NCBI GenBank assembly: GCA_016702555.1
Contig: JADJDV010000007.1
Coordinates: 372,001-436,000 of the forward strand
From: Burkholderiales bacterium
GTDB lineage: Bacteria > Pseudomonadota > Gammaproteobacteria > Burkholderiales > Burkholderiaceae_C
Direction of reading: 5' to 3'
DNA length: 64,000 bases
The position numbers and the translations under genes are program-made. This document shows, in pieces, positions 61,782-64,000 of this stretch. The notes beneath the pieces were generated by a model. The model was not told the origin of the DNA, ran no database searches, and was given only the letters and a program-made list of their open reading frames with translations. Positions within the stretch are counted from its first letter, which is position 1. The number at the start of each line of letters is the position of its first letter.

Positions 61782-62579
61782 TCATCGCCATGTCTTCTTT
61801 TTCTTCCAGCGCCGCTCGCCGCGCACGCCCTCGTCCTTCATGCCCAGATAGAACTCCTTGATGTCGTCCTTTTCGCGCAGGCGCGCACAGCTGTCTTCCA
61901 TGACGATGCGGCCGTTTTCCAGCACGTAGCCGTAGTCGGCGGCGTTCAGCGCCATGTTGGCGTTCTGCTCTACCAGCAGGATGGTGGTGCCGCGCTCGCG
62001 GTTGATGCGCACCACGATCTCGAAGATCTCCTTGGTGAGCTTCGGGCTCAGACCCAGGCTGGGCTCGTCCAGCAGGATCAGCTCGGGCGTGGCCATCAGC
62101 GCGCGGCTGATGGCCAGCATCTGCTGCTGCCCGCCCGAGAGCAGGCCGGCGTTCTGCGCCGCGCGCTCGCGCAGGATCGGGAAGTAGGCCAGCACCTGCT
62201 CCATGTCGCGCGCCACGCCGTCGCGGTCGCGGCGCGTGTAGGCGCCCATCAGCAGGTTGTCGCGCACGGACAGCAGCGGGAACACCTCGCGCCCCTCGGG
62301 CACGTGCGACAGGCCTTGCTGCACGATGAAGGCCGGATCCCTGGCGGTGATGTTCTGGCCCTTGAACTCGACCGAGCCCTTGCGCGGGTCGATGATGCCG
62401 GAGATGGTCTTCAGGATGGTGCTCTTGCCGGCGCCATTGCTGCCCAGCACGGTGGCGATCTGGCCTTTTTCCACCTGCAGGCTGACGCCGCGGATGGCCT
62501 TGATGGGGCCGTAGGCGCTCTCGACGTTGAGCAGCCTCAGCGTGACTTCGGGTGCGCCGCTCGTGGTGCCGGTGCTCAT
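61782..62579 (-). CDS. livF: ABC transporter ATP-binding protein LivF-type
   Basis: A 265-residue ATPase: Walker A GSNGAGKSTILK, signature LSGGQQQMLAISRALM, Walker B ELILLDEPSLGLSP, and LNVESAYGPIKAIRGVSL at the start, the LivF pattern. The C-terminus has a basic tail (RGERRWKKKKTWR). ATG overlaps the livG stop (ATGA). Supplies energy for uptake with LivG and the membrane subunits. Confidence 0.93.
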   Translation of the reverse strand: MSTGTTSGAPEVTLRLLNVESAYGPIKAIRGVSLQVEKGQIATVLGSNGAGKSTILKTISGIIDPRKGSVEFKGQNITARDPAFIVQQGLSHVPEGREVFPLLSVRDNLLMGAYTRRDRDGVARDMEQVLAYFPILRERAAQNAGLLSGGQQQMLAISRALMATPELILLDEPSLGLSPKLTKEIFEIVVRINRERGTTILLVEQNANMALNAADYGYVLENGRIVMEDSCARLREKDDIKEFYLGMKDEGVRGERRWKKKKTWR

Positions 62580-63391
62580 GCCGCCTCCCTGCGCAGCGAG
62601 GCGACGTCGTCGATTGAGCCCAGGTAGGCCTCGACCACCGCCGGGTCGGTCTGCACCTCGCGCGGCGCGCCCATGGCCAGCACCTCGCCCTGGTTCATGG
62701 CCAGCACGCGGTCGGACACGCGCGAGACCAGGCTCATGTCGTGCTCGACCATCAGCACGGTGATGCCGAGCTCTTGCACGATGTCCTGGATCCAGAACGC
62801 CATGTCCTCGGTTTCCTCCACGTTGAGGCCGGACGAAGGTTCGTCGAGCAGCAGCAGTTGCGGCTCGGCGCACAGCGCGCGCGCCAGCTCGACCACCTTG
62901 CGCACGCCGTAGGGCAGGCCGGCCACCATCAGATCGCGGGCATGCTGCAGGTCCAGCAGGTCGATCACGCGCTCGACGCGCTCGCGCGCCTGCAACTCGG
63001 CGGCGCGGGTGGCGGGCGTGAAGAACACCTCGCTCCAGAAGCCGGTCTTGCGGTGCGTGTGGCGCCCGATCAGCAGGTTGTGCAGCACGGTGGCGTGTTC
63101 GAACAGCTCGATGTTCTGGAAGGTGCGCGCGATGCCCAGCCCGGCCACGCGGTGCGGCGGCTGCGCCGTCAGCTTCAGCATGCCCTTCGGGCCAGCGTAG
63201 TCGATTTCGCCCGTGGTCGGCGTGTAGATGCGGCTGATCAGGTTGAACACCGTGGTCTTGCCGGCGCCGTTGGGGCCGATCAGGGTGAACACCTCGCCTT
63301 TGCGTACGTCAAAGCTGACCTTGTTCACCGCCAGCACGCCGCCAAAGCGCACGCTGAGGTTCTTGGCCGATAGCAGGACGTCGCCCGTCAT
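62576..63391 (-). CDS. livG: ABC transporter ATP-binding protein LivG-type
   Basis: A 271-residue ATPase: Walker A GPNGAGKTTVFNLISRIY, GIARTFQNIELF (Q-loop region), LPYGVRKVVELARALCAEPQLLLLDEPSSGLN, and VLMVEHDMSLVSRVSDRVLAMNQGEVLAMG, matching LivG. The usual signature LSGGQ is replaced by LPYGVRK, which is common in LivG. Coupled with livF by a 4-bp overlap. Confidence 0.93.
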   Translation of the reverse strand: MTGDVLLSAKNLSVRFGGVLAVNKVSFDVRKGEVFTLIGPNGAGKTTVFNLISRIYTPTTGEIDYAGPKGMLKLTAQPPHRVAGLGIARTFQNIELFEHATVLHNLLIGRHTHRKTGFWSEVFFTPATRAAELQARERVERVIDLLDLQHARDLMVAGLPYGVRKVVELARALCAEPQLLLLDEPSSGLNVEETEDMAFWIQDIVQELGITVLMVEHDMSLVSRVSDRVLAMNQGEVLAMGAPREVQTDPAVVEAYLGSIDDVASLRREAA

Positions 63392-63426
63392 GCCGCCCCT
63401 CCACCAGCCGACCCGCAGGGCGAAAG

Positions 63427-63527
63427 GGCCGCGGAGCAGGCCATGCCAGCGACCGCCGTGGCCGGACCTGCGCCGGCCACCAGCGGTGTCCCCCCTTGGG
63501 GGGAAGGCGCGAAGCGACTCAGGGGGG
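63427..63527. repeat. Dispersed 3'-flanking repeat, copy 3
   Basis: About 100 bp immediately after the livM stop (GGGGGG next to TCA), through GGCGCGAAGCGACTC, to GGCCGCGGAGCAGGCC. Closest relative is 6613-6715. Confidence 0.85.
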
Positions 63528-64000
63528 TCATTTCAACCTGTCCGATTTCTGGAACGACTTCTGCCGCTTGAACATGCCCTTGCGGTAGAACGGGAACAAC
63601 TGCAGCCAGGTGCGCACCTTGAGCCAGCGGCCGTACAGGCCGAGCGGCTCGAACAGCACGAAGGCGATCAGCACCGTGCCGTACACGACGGCCTGCAGGC
63701 CGGGCGCCTGGCCGACGGCGGCGGGCAGGTAGTCCTTGCTCATCGAGATCAGCTGCGGCATGCCGATCAGGAAGGCGGCGCCAAGAAAGGCCCCGTGCAC
63801 CGAACCGAGCCCGCCGATCACCACCATCAGCAGCAGGTCGATCGACTGCAGGATGCTGAACTGGTCGGGCGACAGGAACTGGATCTTGTGCGCGTACAGC
63901 GCGCCGCCCAGGCCGGCCAGCGCCGCCGACAGCGCGAACGACAGCGTCTTGTAGCGCGCCAGGTGGATGCCCATGCTTTGCGCCGAGATCTCCGAATCGC
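63528..64000 (-). CDS. livM: Branched-chain-type ABC permease LivM, C-terminal part (5' end outside window)
   Basis: The frame runs off the right edge; 157 codons are visible, beginning DSEISAQSMGIHLARYKTLSF, the conserved cytoplasmic loop of LivM permeases (commonly RDSE..A.SMG). Membrane helices follow (ALSAALAGLGGALYAHKI, LLLMVVIGGLGSVHGAFLGAAF, AVVYGTVLIAFVLFEPLGLYGR). The tail is basic (RKGMFKRQKSFQKSDRLK). The Met at 63974 is internal, not the start. The livH-type permease is presumably further right. Confidence 0.92.
   Translation of the reverse strand, partial: DSEISAQSMGIHLARYKTLSFALSAALAGLGGALYAHKIQFLSPDQFSILQSIDLLLMVVIGGLGSVHGAFLGAAFLIGMPQLISMSKDYLPAAVGQAPGLQAVVYGTVLIAFVLFEPLGLYGRWLKVRTWLQLFPFYRKGMFKRQKSFQKSDRLK

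Overview
The window is high-GC proteobacterial DNA. Gene content (phenylacetate-CoA genes, geranyl/methylcrotonyl-type carboxylase, branched-chain ABC uptake, ubiquinone hydroxylase) and dispersed repeats (CCCCTGAG-type 3' elements, AGCTGCTTGCGC-type intergenic elements) fit a betaproteobacterium of the order Burkholderiales, most likely Comamonadaceae (Acidovorax-like). No rRNA operon is present and species cannot be read from this stretch.

Layout. 1-6575: housekeeping genes (3' end of ffh, a MOSC protein, a UbiH-type hydroxylase, DsbC-like protein, M61 peptidase, DUF3108 protein). 6613-10208: phenylacetate/aromatic-CoA genes (paaK, paaI, paaG leftward; an enoyl-CoA hydratase rightward) around a shared operator. 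10296-21290: tRNA-Met(CAU) followed by an approximately 10.9 kb integrated element bounded by near-identical 129-bp repeats. It carries a P4-type integrase, AlpA, a TOPRIM/DUF927 primase-helicase, a RadC-like protein, two HTH regulators, a NYN-domain nuclease, a possible terminase-small-subunit-like protein and a structured antisense-RNA-like locus. It has no capsid, tail or conjugation genes, so it looks like a phage satellite (PICI/P4-like). 21330-28177: cfa, a DsbD-like protein, a small K+ channel, 3-hydroxyacyl-CoA dehydrogenase and a GMC oxidoreductase.

28204-39098 is the most unusual region. It reads leftward as one transcription unit: a small secreted protein, a secreted protein made of about 39 Met-Ser-Gly triplets, a pentaheme lipoprotein, a Tat-exported DMSO-reductase-family molybdoenzyme, its four-cluster Fe-S subunit, a TorD chaperone, a 352-aa polyferredoxin, a sensor kinase with a CXXCH heme motif in its periplasmic domain, and a sigma-54-dependent response regulator. 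Upstream are a near-consensus sigma-54 promoter and two identical-format dyads (TGCCA-N3-TGGCA) that look like enhancer sites. No NrfD/DmsC-type membrane anchor is present; the pentaheme lipoprotein may carry electrons instead. The substrate is unknown.

39177-42614: a NodI/NodJ-like ABC exporter, a fumarylacetoacetase-family hydrolase and phosphatidylserine decarboxylase. 42766-47188: an ion-homeostasis block (MscS-type channel broken by an in-frame TAG, Kef-type antiporter, TrkA-N channel protein, small membrane protein) that looks less GC-rich than its surroundings. 47378-58452: a TetR-controlled acyl-CoA catabolic operon (PECR-like SDR, acyl-CoA carboxylase beta, acyl-CoA dehydrogenase, hydratase, carboxylase alpha, second dehydrogenase, DUF849/BKACE, DECR-like SDR). 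Its order resembles the acyclic-terpene (atu) cluster of Pseudomonas. Three of its genes carry repeat-derived, in-frame insertions. 58513-64000: a branched-chain-type ABC transporter for an organic acid (binding protein, LivF, LivG, partial LivM) with an AMP-forming acyl-CoA ligase embedded in the operon.
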